Shown here one piece after another: positions 25,134-40,605 of a stretch of 64,000 bases of DNA. The DNA comes from Lepidonotus clava. Taxonomy: Eukaryota; Annelida; Polychaeta; Phyllodocida; Polynoidae. Where the stretch lies: the NCBI GenBank assembly GCA_936440205.1, contig OW387133.1, positions 66,402,374 to 66,466,373 of the forward strand, read 5' to 3'. Under the pieces are notes generated by a model. The model ran no database searches, had not been told where the DNA came from, and was given only the letters and a program-made list of their open reading frames with translations. The position numbers were made by a program, and so were the translations under genes. Each line of letters starts with the position of its first letter. Positions within the stretch are counted from its first letter, which is position 1.

Positions 25134-26534
25134 CTAGTTTTTTGGGCGGTTGTCGGACTTGTCTCTCTTGGGCTTCGCATTATAGTGTTTTGGCTTCGCC
25201 TCGTGCTTGCCGTCATCTGAAGAACGTAAATTTCCCTTGGTTCTGCATGTCTTCGCGTGGTGAGATGGGCGTTCCTCGCCCAATCCGTACCAGCACACTG
25301 CGCAGATATGGTTCCAAGTGACGCCGTTCTCCACATGTGTATTCTTGTGCTTACACCTATCCTGGTTAAATTCGGGGCATGGGTGTTTGTTCCTTTCGGA
25401 GTCCTGTCGCCCAGGTATCCAAGAGAGGCGCGTTCTTTCGCTTTGGAAAAGCTCATAGTCGGCCCAAGATGCATGACCATCCTCGATATGGGCCATGCAT
25501 GCTTGGGACCAGTCTTTAACTGCATTCCATGGAAGGGTTGCTGCGTCCTGCGCTACCTCCGCCAAGTGTGTCAACACATCGTGAGCCTCGGACAGGGGGT
25601 CTACGAATGGCAATACCATCCTGAGGCCGCCGCACACATACTCAGGGAGTGACAGGTCCCTACGAGAACGCCTTTCGGCCGCCAATTTTTTAAGTTGAGG
25701 GGGCAAGGATTTATATGGTTGAAGAGTAATGTCACGAGTACGAAGCCGTTTACCTGTAACAGGGTGATTCCCAGTGTACTGCGTGTCGAGGACCTTGGTG
25801 GCTTGTCGGTGAGCAGATGGGTCATGGCGAATTCGTCTCGGTGAGATGTATCGGTTTGGTGTGGAGGTAGACCTTCGCCGCGGTGATCGTGGAGACCGCG
25901 GGGAGGCCGACCTAGTCCGACGTCTCGATGATCGCCTAGATGAGCGGCGTCGTGACCTGGAGGACGACCGCCTCCTGCGTCTGGACTTGGAGCGTCTGCG
26001 TCTGCTGCCGCTCCTGTTGCTCCTGGGCGAGTAGCCTCGGTCTCTTGATGATCTCCTCCGTGATCTGGATTGTCGGCTGGTAGATCTGGAAGCTGACCTA
26101 CCCGCGACAACTTTCGCCATTCTGTCATTGAGATCCACGATCATTGACTGGAGGGACTGGAGGGTCGGGGCCGGAGGGTCCTGACGTGGTGGTGTTGGCT
26201 TACCGGGCAGGGGCTGGTTACGTACCAACGGATCGCCGTCCTGCTGTTGAGGGGTTTCAGTCTGGGTAGGTATGACTCCTGTAGTCACCAATGAGGTGGC
26301 CATCGTTGTGGACTGGTGTTTTTTGCTACTACCTAGTGAGTCCTTGATTGCGCCGACCTTGGGCTGGGCGTTTATCGTAGTGGACTCAAGGACCGGTTGG
26401 CCGGTGGACAAAATGGCGGCCTGCTGCTGAGTGTTGGCGGGGCCGTGTATGTCCAGGCGTCCGGTCAGTCTAAAGTTCGCGACAGCTTTTGCGTTCCTTG
26501 CGAGGTTTTTTGATCGCCCTGGGGCGTCCACCAT
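25134..26534 (-). CDS. Ngaro Gag-like protein with Arg/Ser tract and zinc motif
   Basis: First frame of the element, starting at an ATG at 26534 just inside repeat A1. It would package the element RNA. A long Arg/Ser-rich tract spans about residues 158-228 (many RSRRRSS/SRRR units), typical of RNA-binding Gag proteins of DIRS-like elements. A helical central part follows (ADYELFQSERTRLSW). Near residues 384-428 lies a cysteine/histidine cluster with spacing C-x7-C, H-x-C-x2-C and H-x4-C (starting CPEFNQDRC), resembling the zinc motifs of Ngaro/DIRS Gags. The C-terminus is Lys-rich. The 466-codon length is plausible for the family. Confidence 0.8.
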   Translation of the reverse strand: MVDAPGRSKNLARNAKAVANFRLTGRLDIHGPANTQQQAAILSTGQPVLESTTINAQPKVGAIKDSLGSSKKHQSTTMATSLVTTGVIPTQTETPQQQDGDPLVRNQPLPGKPTPPRQDPPAPTLQSLQSMIVDLNDRMAKVVAGRSASRSTSRQSRSRRRSSRDRGYSPRSNRSGSRRRRSKSRRRRRSSSRSRRRSSRRSSRRRTRSASPRSPRSPRRRSTSTPNRYISPRRIRHDPSAHRQATKVLDTQYTGNHPVTGKRLRTRDITLQPYKSLPPQLKKLAAERRSRRDLSLPEYVCGGLRMVLPFVDPLSEAHDVLTHLAEVAQDAATLPWNAVKDWSQACMAHIEDGHASWADYELFQSERTRLSWIPGRQDSERNKHPCPEFNQDRCKHKNTHVENGVTWNHICAVCWYGLGEERPSHHAKTCRTKGNLRSSDDGKHEAKPKHYNAKPKRDKSDNRPKN

Positions 26535-26598
26535 ATTCTAATACTCCGCTTCAGAGGCGCTGGGGTCTTGCGCCTGGCCTGGCATTGCACATGGCGTA

Positions 26599-26781
26599 GA
26601 GAAAAGTTTGTGTCCGTGTGTAATGGGCGGCATGTAAGTCAGGAGTGGCGGGAACCACCTGTGCTGACTGATATGTGTGGTCAGTTTAGGTCATGTGGTC
26701 AAGGACCAATGAGAATGAGTCTTAGTTCTCTGTGTAAGGAGTAATGACCTGCCATTATACAACACGTCCAATGCCTAACCA
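26599..26781 (-). repeat. Ngaro split repeat A1 (183 bp)
   Basis: The 5' terminal repeat of the element, identical by eye to A2 at 21040-21222. It probably contains the element's promoter, because it lies directly upstream of gag; that is inference. Confidence 0.9.
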
Positions 26782-29700
26782 TTTACGTGTACTGTACTGT
26801 GATATACCAGTTTAAAAAAAAGCAACGGCATTATCCTAACAAACTGGTTTCTAAAAGCATGTCATTGACATCAACCAACCGGAAGAGTATATTTCCTTGC
26901 TCATCAAACATAGTAGTCTAAGGATTTCGTTAACCACAATAAGGATGTGGAAAGCCAGCAAAAAAGAAGTCGCATCCTTTCTGGTTTGTTATTTAGAAGC
27001 CCACTAGATTTTTACTACCTTTTTTTCTTTTTAAATCGGCGATACCGGATCTGTAGTTCTTTCGAGCACTGTTTGATATTTGGGATAATATTTAGACCTA
27101 CGGTCGAGGTAGTCCTATTGCAGGGACATTTGTGGCTAAATGCCGTAAGGGCAAAGGGGAGCGGCAGGAAGGGGATGAGGCAGGGGGCATAATGGGTACG
27201 GCTTAGGCAAACTAAATCCCACAAGGAGGTCATCAGTATTTGGCGAAGTCCCCAAGAGCGCTGAGATGGGAAGTTGCAATCATGACTGTGCCCCACTGAC
27301 CTGGCCTCTTCTCCGTAACCAGACGAATGATGACATCAGTGTGTTCTTCCAAATAGCCTGTTCTTATGTCAGTCGGCACTTCCTAGTCTTGTGGTGCTAT
27401 TAATATCATGTTTATTGAGTCTTTAAAATCTATTATGCGATTTTGTGCACAATAGTCTTATAATGTATACACTTTGTATTTATCCGAAACGATTACAACC
27501 CATCAAAATGGAACAATCCTCTTATTCAAATTACATGTAGGTACACTTTTGTAGATCGCTAAGCTGTGCAGCTATTGCTATTGTACAAGTAAATACCACG
27601 TAAGAAGCGGCCTTTGACTAACAAGAGGGCGACATGCCGGCCGCAGGGCTGCCAGCTGTTGTTGGTGATGAACAGGGCTTTGGCAGGCCTATCCTCTGCC
27701 ACTGGCAGATAGAGCGGCGGCCGGCCGGGGATGCTGAATTCCCTGTCTGTCTCTGCCCGCCCCCTTGATAGGAATCTGCATACACAGAGCCCGGCGGGCG
27801 GCGAGCGGCCCCCGTTCGCTGACAACAAATTTGCTGATAGCGGAGGCGGCCAGCGCTGCTGCTTCTGCTGCAGCCGCCGCCGCAGCCCTCCTTGGGCAGG
27901 ACGAAGTGGGGGCCGGGAGTGGGGGCCTTCGGGTGGTGCCGGGTCGGGCCCGAGCTGGGTTCGGGCTTGATGGATGGTTTTTCCAGGGGAGGGGGAGGGG
28001 GGGGGGGAGGTAAACCTGCTCCAGCGGCAGCTGCGAGATGCTCCTGCCTGGTTTGGGGGAGCACCTCCCCCTGCAACAGGCAGCCAGTGGACGTACCCAC
28101 CAGCAGCACGGAGCACCTCAGCGGGGGATACCAGCTGAGACTGGTCGCGGCCAACTAGCATAGGACCGTTCATCACTACGTCTTTGGCCTATATTGTGCC
28201 AATGCGCGATCAATGCGTAAAATCATAATAGTAATACTTTTTCGCTGCCTTCCCCAACTCTGGTGCTTAGTATACGTATGTCCCTCTCCCTGAGCAGTAC
28301 ACATCTGTCTTCCAATTTCCCCTCCCGCATCAGGACCAATCCTAACGCATCCCTTAACAAGCGCCCTTCAGAATCGAATAAATAACAGGAAGGACTTCCC
28401 CATACCAGTTTTCCTTAGTCCCAGAGCAGCCATCAATTCCCATCAACCTGATCAATATCACAGCCTAGTCTTCTTATCACCATTATAAATTAATCTAACC
28501 AGTCTGAGCCGCTGTTCTGTGACCAATGCTCTCGGTCCATCAGTGTGACCGTTGTTGTAGACAAACCGCTAGATGAGCCGACTAAGTAGGCAGCGTACGG
28601 CCGTCTCTCAGCATATCCTGATTGGCGGCATTACAGACCTGTAGAACAAGGCCCTCACCACCGTCTCCTCCCCGTCCGGCCATATTTTGTCTCGGTCAAT
28701 CTCCCCAACAGCCTCTCCCTGCTGGACAAGTGCCCCTGATGGTCTAATTTCCAAGGGCCCGCTGCCAAGGCTGGCAGGTCTGCGCCCGGTTACTTGGACA
28801 AGCTAATGTACTGTTTCAAAGAAGATTACAAGAAATCTGCGATGTGTGCCAGTTACTTTAACCGATTTTCGTCACTGGTTTTTACAATGTCATCTACGTG
28901 TTCAATGGGCTGCAATATTAAACATTAACCGATTTCAGATTTCTCCCCTTCTGTTTAGCAGTTTGATAAACCGGTGTCGTTGTTTTGTTGAGGTGCAGCC
29001 AGACACCATCCCCCACTGAAAACACCGCTTACAATAAAGCTGATCTGCCAGGGTGTAGTACTATATGGCGCTCTATACGCAACACGAGAATTATCAGCGC
29101 TGCCCACTGCAGTCAAGTCGGACTGCTAGTAGCGCTGTGGGGATTCAGCTTTGAATATGATGGACGATTTGTGAGTGAGGAAATGGCGCATTTCTTGAAT
29201 GGCTGTTGGCCTGGCTGGGTCTCGATCAGCCAGCTGCCTGACGTTATTACCGGGCCGACCTGTCCCCGTCGGGCCGTGTCTAAATGTTGTATGTGTGGGG
29301 GAGAACAGGCGGGGGGGGACTGTCCCTCGTGTCCCCCTGGTGGCAGGCTACATCCCACCAATACCAGGTCGTACGTTGGCCCGCCTGCCACCTGGGTGGA
29401 GGTTTATACCCAGGCCTCAGGCACTGGGGGTTGACTATGTGTCCCCAGCGGCCACCGAGGGTCGGCGATTTATAGGGGGTCTTAAGTGGGGCAGCCGGGA
29501 CAGGGCCTTGGCGGAGGAGGATGCGTGGTAAAGAAGGCAGAGGCGTGGTACCCCCCCCCCCCCCCCGACCCTGTGCGCGACTACCAGCAGGCACCCACAT
29601 CGCCGCGACCATCGTCTTCTTATCACCGCTCCATTATTGATCAAACCGGGAAGGCTGATTCAGCCCCTGCCCGTCTCCCTCTCCGGCCGACAAACACCTC

Positions 29701-32700
29701 CCAAATACCGGTACAATCGGTGTGCGTGGACACCAACATTAGGGCATTATATTCCCGTTTACACTGCCGTACAGACAGGCTTAAACCTGCAAACCAAAAT
29801 GTCAGAGCCCCGCCTTAAACCGAATCGTCTTTGATACCCGCGGATAAAGGGAAGTGGATGCCGATGGCTGTCAGACTCGGGGAAAGGAAACTGACCTAGT
29901 TTCAGCCGCTCGATACTAGTAGTATCTTGAAACGGAAGTTTCACTCGGGCACTGGGCACTGTCTTGTCTAACAGCTCAGCCATCTTTGATTCCTCCTTTT
30001 CCCGTCCCAAGGTAAAAGTCAATTCAAACTCCAGTACCTACCCCGATGTTATTTCCATCGCAGGAAGTCAGTTCTGTAGTTTTGTTTTGCTATAATAAGG
30101 TCAGCGGCATGCTATGAATAGCCTGGAGCAAATATGGGTCAGAGCCAAGCGGCCGGGCCTTTGCTCCTGTCACTGTAGCCGAGCCGGGATGGAAAGCAGC
30201 CCTGTTATTGCCAGTGTCTGCACATTGTCGCCTGCCCTACCTCTATGTCCCGTTCTCACCATAATGCACAGTAAACAATGCCCGAAATCAAATTCAAATC
30301 AGAAGGTGAGATGGTCGGATATTGGACCTTTGGGCAAATGACTTATTTGGGGCAAAACTATCTCGGGAGGGGGGTGGGGCATTATAAGTTTAACTTAAGT
30401 ACATATCAATTCATTGACATGAACGTTATTTTTGAGTTCGTGTTTTTCTTTTTAAATCATTACAAGTATAGGCCTACGTATATGCCTAACTCACAAATTA
30501 ATGACTGGGCTTATACATTCTTCCTCTTATGTGTTTACCTGCGGCTATATTAAACGGGTTTCAAAAACAAGAATGCCATGGGCTGTGGGTCTATTTGTAA
30601 CATCAAACTTCGTCCAACCAAGAGGCGGACATGCCATCTGTCACGGGCACCCATGAAGGACCAATCAAATTTCATGAGGGCATCCAGTCCACTGAACCCC
30701 CGGTGGGCGATCAGCGCGACCCCTGGTGGCATGTGGCCGGGCGGGGACTGATCTGGGCCGGAGCATTGATCGCTTCTATCGACTCGGGTCAGGGGGAGGG
30801 GAGGAGGGGGGCCGGGGACACGACCGGCGGGACACGACCCACGGACACACTGAGCACAAGGTGGGCTTTACTCATTCCCTGCCTCTAAATACGTGAACGC
30901 AATGTGAGTGACATCCATACTAAAGGCGTCACTGTGTGAGATATAAACCGAACCCAGCGTCTCCAGTCCTGGTTATGATATTTCAAGATGATTTCTGCGA
31001 GTGCCATACGTATCTATGTACTAGGTGAATAAAAATGGTTCGTCACATTCAAAGCAACACATTTTAACATTTTTATAACTAGCGTCACCCTACTGATTAG
31101 TAATTTTATGCACAAATACTGGCAAAAAAAAGTTATTTATCTAGTATCTGAGAGAGAATATTATCCGCGAATATTCCGTGTACTAACAGTCATTGTTTTC
31201 CAATAGAAATAGATTATGTGTCCCTTTACTAGGCTTGAGAAATACATGATCAAAGGATAGGGACAAGTTTATACATGTCAGGTGAATGCACACAAGACCA
31301 CGACCGTATGAAAACACAAGATTAAAGTTACACACTTGTGACTGATATCACAGGGTGCCACACCCACAATACCAATATGCTGAGTAACGCAACATGGACC
31401 AGCAGTTTGACCGAAGTCGATTTGATCCCAACATAACACTCTGATAATTGGGAACAGCTGTCTGTATTGAACAATGTTATGACGACTGGTCAGTGGACAC
31501 GATCCGTGCTGACCACACCTCTATCACCACACCCAGCGTACACACCTGTGACGACCTTGTTAAACACTGACTGTACGTGAAGGTGTTGAAGAGTTAGTGG
31601 GATGTTATAACCAGGTATCTGCTAGGTGAAATTTCAATTATCATATTATATAGGCTGCATTTTAGATTCTATAGGCTTTGCAATCTGCAATACATGGTAT
31701 AGGGAATTTTGCCACTAACAAGAATTGTTCACCGCTGTACGTATGCTACTGACAAATTGTTTTTAATAACTGGGAAAATATTCTTTTTTATTATTAGACA
31801 AGAAATCGAACAATCTTAACGACTAAACGTGCACATATGTTTACGTTGGCCAGTATTGTTCTCTTGGGTTAAAAACAATGGAAGAATATAAATCATTTGG
31901 ACGCTAACTAGAATGTACAAGATTTTTTTTTTGTCAGGGTCCATGTTTTATGGGGACCGCGGAGCTGACGTTTGCATAAAGTAAAATCTCAACTTCGGAT
32001 ACTGAAGAATAACAAAATCATAAATGACCCTCATGTGGACAAAAAGGTTGCTCAGCAAACATATTGTAAATCAATTAACAAGTAAGGACCTAGGCATGTA
32101 AGTAGCGAATTTAGACTGTATGTATATCTGGGGCAAATGATTCTCCTGTACATTGAAGCCGCAAGCCACAAATTAAACATCAATCAATCACGCCTGCCAG
32201 CTTGTCCGTTTATAACAGCATACGGACACGGCCATGTATGTACCTTTTAAGACGGGTCTAAGGATGGAAATTTACCAAGCATTACTTAATGCCAGCTTTG
32301 TACAAGGTAAACTGGCTCACCTTCATGACCACGCATGACCGGTTTGCACAAGCAGGGCAACGTCAGCTAATGACCAACCCTTATTTGTCATTAAAACTTC
32401 ACCAGTTCTAAGAAATACAAACAAAAATATTGATAAATCTTAGGTTTGTTTTTTATGCAAACATATAAAACCGTAAGAGTAGAAGATTTCATAAAACAAT
32501 TTAGTTTTGACTTGAATGAAATAGAAGTAGTACTCATAGAGCCCATTTGCCAAACAAATGTCCTTGTGACCATTAAATCAATAACGGTGGGAAAGTGTTA
32601 AAGGCTAGATACACAGGAAGCTGACATCATCGTGGTTAAAGGTTTACCGTCCAGGTACAATAGGGAAATGATTGCTCGGCTCGGGCTTTTGGCTGGCCAG

Positions 32701-33647
32701 GTTAAGCCCGAGTTAGGGTTCAAACTACGTCATCCGGATACCGGTTAGACTGGGGAAAGCCCAAAAATATAGTACATTACGGTACCCGATGATTGCACCT
32801 GTAAATGCCTAATTTCATTCAAATTATTGGGAGTACAGTTATTGGGAAATTTATTTGCCCATTTGGCTGTTGTTTGAAGCTGTTTTTAAATGTTTTAACT
32901 ACTAATTTCAAGTCGATATCAGTAACACTATTCTTTTTTAAAAACGACTTATCTTTCTATAATTTACATTATGAATATATTCCTCTCTCTTCATTCTGTT
33001 TTCTTTCCCTTTACGCCAATTTTTGTTGGCGAAATGGAAGCTTCAGGCTAAATCTCAGAAAACTACCGTGAGCTTGTGTATCGACTATGGGAAATTACTG
33101 AAACTAGGAAAAGATCTGGCATCTGTAACAGTACGATAAGTACCCCGTCGGATCCCCATTACTCGGAGTGGGTAGACTCTGTACCTGCGCCTGGTGTGGG
33201 CTCGGTATCAGGTATACAGGTGGGAGGGTCCCCTGCCGAGTGCCCAAAGTAACGCGCCCTGGGTGGTCAGGTCCACAGACAATGGGGGTCACCATCTGCT
33301 TGTACGGTACAAAGACACCGGTCACACTGCTAAGCCTCCCCATCACACCGGCTATACACTCCACTTGGTCACGATTATATTCGTCTTGTTTATAAAACAG
33401 ACGCACAATTCAGTGATAAATCAAAGTAAGATCATTGAATTCAGAAAAACTACATTGGGGTATAGGCCTATATCGTGATTGAGTGCTTCCAAACCCAAAA
33501 CGCCATTTAGCCGTAGGTATCTGGCCAGTGTGTGTTTCAGTTCGACGCCCAGAAACTATAGTTACTAGTAGTAGGCCGTGCTAATTGATCCGATTCTAGG
33601 GCGAGGTAGGTCTCCACTTGACCTATTTCAATGCGGATACGTGTGTC
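26782..33647. other. non-coding stretch between Ngaro element and Harbinger MITE
   Basis: I recognise no gene. GC-rich islands lie at about 27600-28150, 28600-28800, 29200-29720, 30120-30250, 30700-30850 and 33160-33400; the largest (27600-28150) holds open frames of 178-205 codons on the minus strand that are low-complexity Pro/Gly/Ser/Arg and match nothing I know. A G-rich tract lies at 27986-28010 and a poly-C run near 29550-29566. I searched the minus strand for the rest of the MLK kinase (DFG and APE motifs) and did not find it. Confidence 0.55.
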
Positions 33648-33650
33648 TAA

Positions 33651-33988
33651 GGCCAAACAAAGAAAAATTGTTGTGTTCAGGTAACCCTACCTGCCCTAAA
33701 TTTTTGGCCCTACCCTAACTTTTTTTCAGGAAAATTTTTAATTATTTTTTTTTCAAAATCCAAAGAATTGACCTAAAATAGCATGGAAAACCATAAAACA
33801 GGACATGGATGCTCAGGGCATATATTTTAGATGCTAAAAATAGTTTTGGAGGATATTTGGAATATCTTTTTTATTTCCAACACTGGCCGGGTCTCTTTGG
33901 CAAGTAAAAAAAAAAAGTTTTTTCGACCTACCTACCCTATTTTTTTCGACCTATGTTACCTGAACACAACAATTTTTTTTTTTTGGCC
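33651..33988. mobile_element. PIF/Harbinger-like MITE
   Basis: The two ends are inverted copies for about 33 bases: GGCC, an A-rich stretch, then ATTGTTGTGTTCAGGTAAC. The left end covers 33651-33685 and the right end about 33956-33988. TAA flanks both sides (33648-33650 and 33989-33991), matching the 3-bp TWA target duplication of PIF/Harbinger transposons, whose ends often begin GG(C/G). The interior is AT-rich with no transposase, so it is non-autonomous. Confidence 0.75.
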
Positions 33989-33991
33989 TAA

Positions 33992-34886
33992 GGACACTGG
34001 CCCTAGTTCACCTCAAACATTCAAATTACATTCTCTTAAATATTCACTATTATCCTGACGGACATACTATGAAAAGTATCTCTTAAAATGCTCATGCAAT
34101 CTGAAAAATGAACGGCAACGTGACAGGACCTGCATGGTTTAGATACGTTTGTTTGTCGACAGCATTCAAGACTCGGAGAGTGTAAAGCACCTTGAAGTGT
34201 GAAAAGTTGGTGATTGTCCTGTTCACACGAATAAGAAACACTGACGTCTATAGAAAATCTAAATACCAAACCTGTACGTTTTGTCATTTTGTAAACAGAT
34301 GACTTCAGGTTTAACCTATGAATCAATTATGTGTAAAAAGAAATATACTAAGGTTATCACAAAAGATCAATTTTGGATCTCTACAAATGAACTGAAGTGG
34401 TGGGACCACTGTACGTATACCTACGAGCTAGGCGGGTACCACAAACTTTATCTAACCAGAGCACAGTTACACTGACCTAGAAATGCCTGTCTAAAGACGG
34501 GGGACCGCAATGTTGTCAGCCCTGACTTGACTACCTGACAGGCCCTTATCTTACGAATCGTTTAAATACTTTTGGTATATGTTAATCTTCAGAGCTCATC
34601 TTAATAGTCTTATTACAAAAGACCGAGTAGTGGGAAGCTACCATGTCTCTGCTCTGACAGAGACAGAGTTCAATCATAACCTGACCACCTGGTGAACGAG
34701 TCAACGTGTCAACCCTCTAAAGTCTCTGAGTACCTGTCGACCAGCAGGCTTCATGTACTGTCACTGTCACTGCCTCCAGACAGGGCTACCTCACTCCTGA
34801 CCCCTAGTGATAGGTAGTGGACGAGCACTGTCTGTCACTCTGTTTTCTTGCCTCTGAAAACAGTCACTCTTTTTGTAGAAGGTTCA
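33992..34886. other. non-coding stretch between two MITEs
   Basis: No gene or RNA recognised. The DNA is AT-rich to about 34400 and moderately GC-rich after, with no long frame and no clear repeat. Confidence 0.5.
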
Positions 34887-34892
34887 CCCTAC

Positions 34893-35106
34893 CAGGGATA
34901 TTCCTAGAAATTTTTTTGAAGTATCAAATGGCCCATCGGAAAAATTTCTAATGGGCCATTTTCTGGATATATGTGGGCATTTGGACCATTATTTTCCATT
35001 TTTGAAAAATATTTTTGCGGGAATGGCCCCTTCAATGTTAATACAGTGCGGGAATAAAATTCCTGGTGCGGGAATGGCCCATCCCGCAGGCCTAGGGAGA
35101 TCCCTG
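34893..35106. mobile_element. MITE with CAGGGAT...ATCCCTG ends
   Basis: The 214-base element starts CAGGGATATTCCTAG and ends with the imperfect inverse CCTAGGGAGATCCCTG. CCCTAC occurs directly on both sides (34887-34892 and 35107-35112), read as a 6-bp target duplication. Internally the phrases ATGGCCCAT and GCGGGAATGGCCC recur, giving local inverted and direct repeats. There is no coding capacity. CAGGG ends suggest a hAT relative, though hAT normally duplicates 8 bp, so the superfamily is uncertain. Confidence 0.65.
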
Positions 35107-35112
35107 CCCTAC

Positions 35113-38496
<3,384 letters not shown>

Positions 38497-39235
38497 TGAG
38501 CATGCATGCTACGATTACTGCACTCGGAACAATCCTTTAGAACCAATGTCTGTGCACTGACCCTGTCACAAACTGACACAGCCTGCACTTGCTGGAGACA
38601 TTGCTATTGCCATAGGCATGGCCAGTTCTGATATTGTGAGAGAATATGGGTTTTACTGGATAATTACTTATTGGGTAGGAATCCTCTTCATAAAATTTAT
38701 TGGCAAAATATATTTGTTGTTTAACCTGAATCAGATAAACGTATGTTGACCAGAGGCCAGGCCAAGACTGGCAAGACTCAGAGTAGATCTAGATCTACGA
38801 CCTTTAATTATAACGCATTTGAATTTGTATTCAAAATGGTCATATTTATGTGACATCGACTATACCTATGGTGTTCTTTTTACCGCAAAAGTACTTGCAG
38901 CAAGACTGATTGCTAAAAAGAATTCCAGGTGCAGGGTGTGATTGAGATATTTATAGAAAAAAAAAGAAAAGTGCTTGAGGTTTTGCTAGCACCAGTGGTA
39001 GAGGAACTAACGTTACAACCCTCTTTTTTTGGGAGTCCCTAGTTATATCTATAATGATATAGTTTTGTAGCTATTGGTGGGGACTCCCTCAATCAGTCTT
39101 GTCTGTAGTCATTCAATTTTCTTTGTTCTTAATGACAAGTTACACAATGTCATGTTCCCCAGTTGAAGGGAATTGTCCTCTAACATGTATTTAGTTTGGA
39201 TGCTGTTCTACGCCAAAGCCTCAGAACACACCATA

Positions 39236-40194
39236 AAGGCCCGGCCACACTGCACGACTTAAATCAACTCGACCGTCGAGTTGAGTTGAGTTGGTCTCAG
39301 TCGCAGAGTGTGGCCGGCGCAGTCATATCTTGCGACAGTTGAGTTGAGTCGTACATATTGAGAAGATGAAGATGATCAAAGCTACGACAGTCTGTACTCT
39401 ATGTAGCAATACCACACTAAAAATACAATTTGAATATTCAATGCTTTCTTAATGCCTGTGTGATTCAGACTTCTCAGTGCTTTTGATCATTTTTAACAAA
39501 ATCAAAATCGGATATAGCACTCCAGAGATATTGATAAAAATGCAATGAAAAAAGCAATATGTTTTTACACCTACTTTACATTGAAACAGCAGTAAAGCCA
39601 TGGACCCCCAAATCAGCTGATTTTACCATGATTTCAAGTCCATAATGTCAATTTCATGTTAAAATCCGCGGATCTCTACCTGATTACATATATATAAATG
39701 CCAAATATCATTGAAAAGAACATGTTTTTCCGCGGATCTCAGTTATTTTGCCCTATTTCATTGGATTAGAATTATTGGATAAAAATTCAAATTATTGTGT
39801 AAAACCTTTAGATAAATATTTTGAAAAAAGTGGACCACATTGGGCAAGTACTACTTAGCCAAAATGGATTGCCATTTCTGAAGATAATAATGGGGGAAAA
39901 AACTTCAAACGAAGTTTATTTTTGATGAAACCTTGATTTTCCATACTCAGGAATCCCATCTTTCTCGTGGTATTATTATTTTTTCTTTGCAGTCAAAATT
40001 AAAAAAGTTACAGTCAAAAAACTACGGCCAATCCTGTAAAATGTGCAATTTTTCGTTTTTGTCCATAGATTATTGGGGGGGTTGTGGTATTGCTACTCTA
40101 TGGCCAGGTAGTGTTTTCCAACTAAGACCAGAGCACTGCCACTAGCAGCTACGACTGTCCAGTTGAGTTCAGTTGGTAAGTGTGGCCGGGGCTT
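39236..40194. mobile_element. long MITE-like element with GGCCCGGCCACAC ends
   Basis: The left end reads AAGGCCCGGCCACAC and the right end is its near-perfect inverse, GTGTGGCCGGGGCTT. Both ends carry further inner repeats of the type GAGTTGAGTTG; the left end folds back on itself (a second GTGTGGCCGG near 39308-39318). The 959-base interior is AT-rich with no transposase frame. No clean target duplication is visible, so the superfamily is open; hAT or Harbinger derivatives are possible. Confidence 0.6.
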
Positions 40195-40580
40195 ATTTTG
40201 TTAGGAAATTATTTAGTTGAGGGAAATACTATTTATTATCAACCACACCTTGCACTTGATCAGCCTAGATAAATAATCTGTTGAATCGCAACTTAAAGTT
40301 AAACTGAGCAGTGAGAAACCCAAAACTCTCGACTCCAGAATCTTAGAGGTATCGAGAGTGTCACCGGGCTACACATAACGCTAAAATAAAAGAAAAAGTC
40401 CGTGGAGTTGTGCAATTTAATATTTGATAAAGTGTCACGTTGATTAAGATCTGAATGGATTTTTAGATCTGTAAAACAAATTGTGAATTCAGCTAAAACT
40501 GACTCAAATTCAAAAGTCAAATTGGTAATATTTATTTAAAAAAAAGAAATCATTCTCCACGATACTTAATTAAAAAAAAG

Positions 40581-40605
40581 ATAGCCTGCCGACTGAGCTA
40601 CATTC
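40581..40605 (-). repeat. tRNA-like fragment (A-box only)
   Basis: The minus strand reads TGTAGCTCAGTCGGCAGGC, close to the tRNA D-arm/A-box consensus TRGCTCAGTNGGTAGAGC. It is followed by a poly-T run and no B-box or anticodon arm is found. Probably the head of a truncated tRNA-derived SINE, or chance. Confidence 0.3.

Larger units (their letters stand above)
20842..26781 (-). mobile_element. Ngaro-type (DIRS order) tyrosine-recombinase retrotransposon, looks whole
   Basis: On the minus strand the order is repeat A1, gag, RT/RNase H, tyrosine recombinase, B1A2, B2. Split direct repeats A1-ORFs-B1A2-B2 identify a DIRS-order element; the absence of a methyltransferase domain after RNase H points to Ngaro rather than DIRS1 or PAT. 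Such elements replicate through a reverse-transcribed circle that is inserted by the recombinase, so they have no LTRs, no integrase and no target-site duplication. All expected parts are present with long open frames, and both repeat pairs look identical by eye (183 and 156 bases), so the copy looks young. No SGNH hydrolase ORF, carried by some Ngaros, is seen. It lies in the same orientation as the MLK exon at 36786-37596. Confidence 0.9.

Noticed and set aside
27559-28176. 205-codon Pro/Gly/Ser-rich frame on the minus strand, overlapping other long frames
   Set aside because: Several frames are open at once in a GC-rich island, which is expected from composition; no domain.
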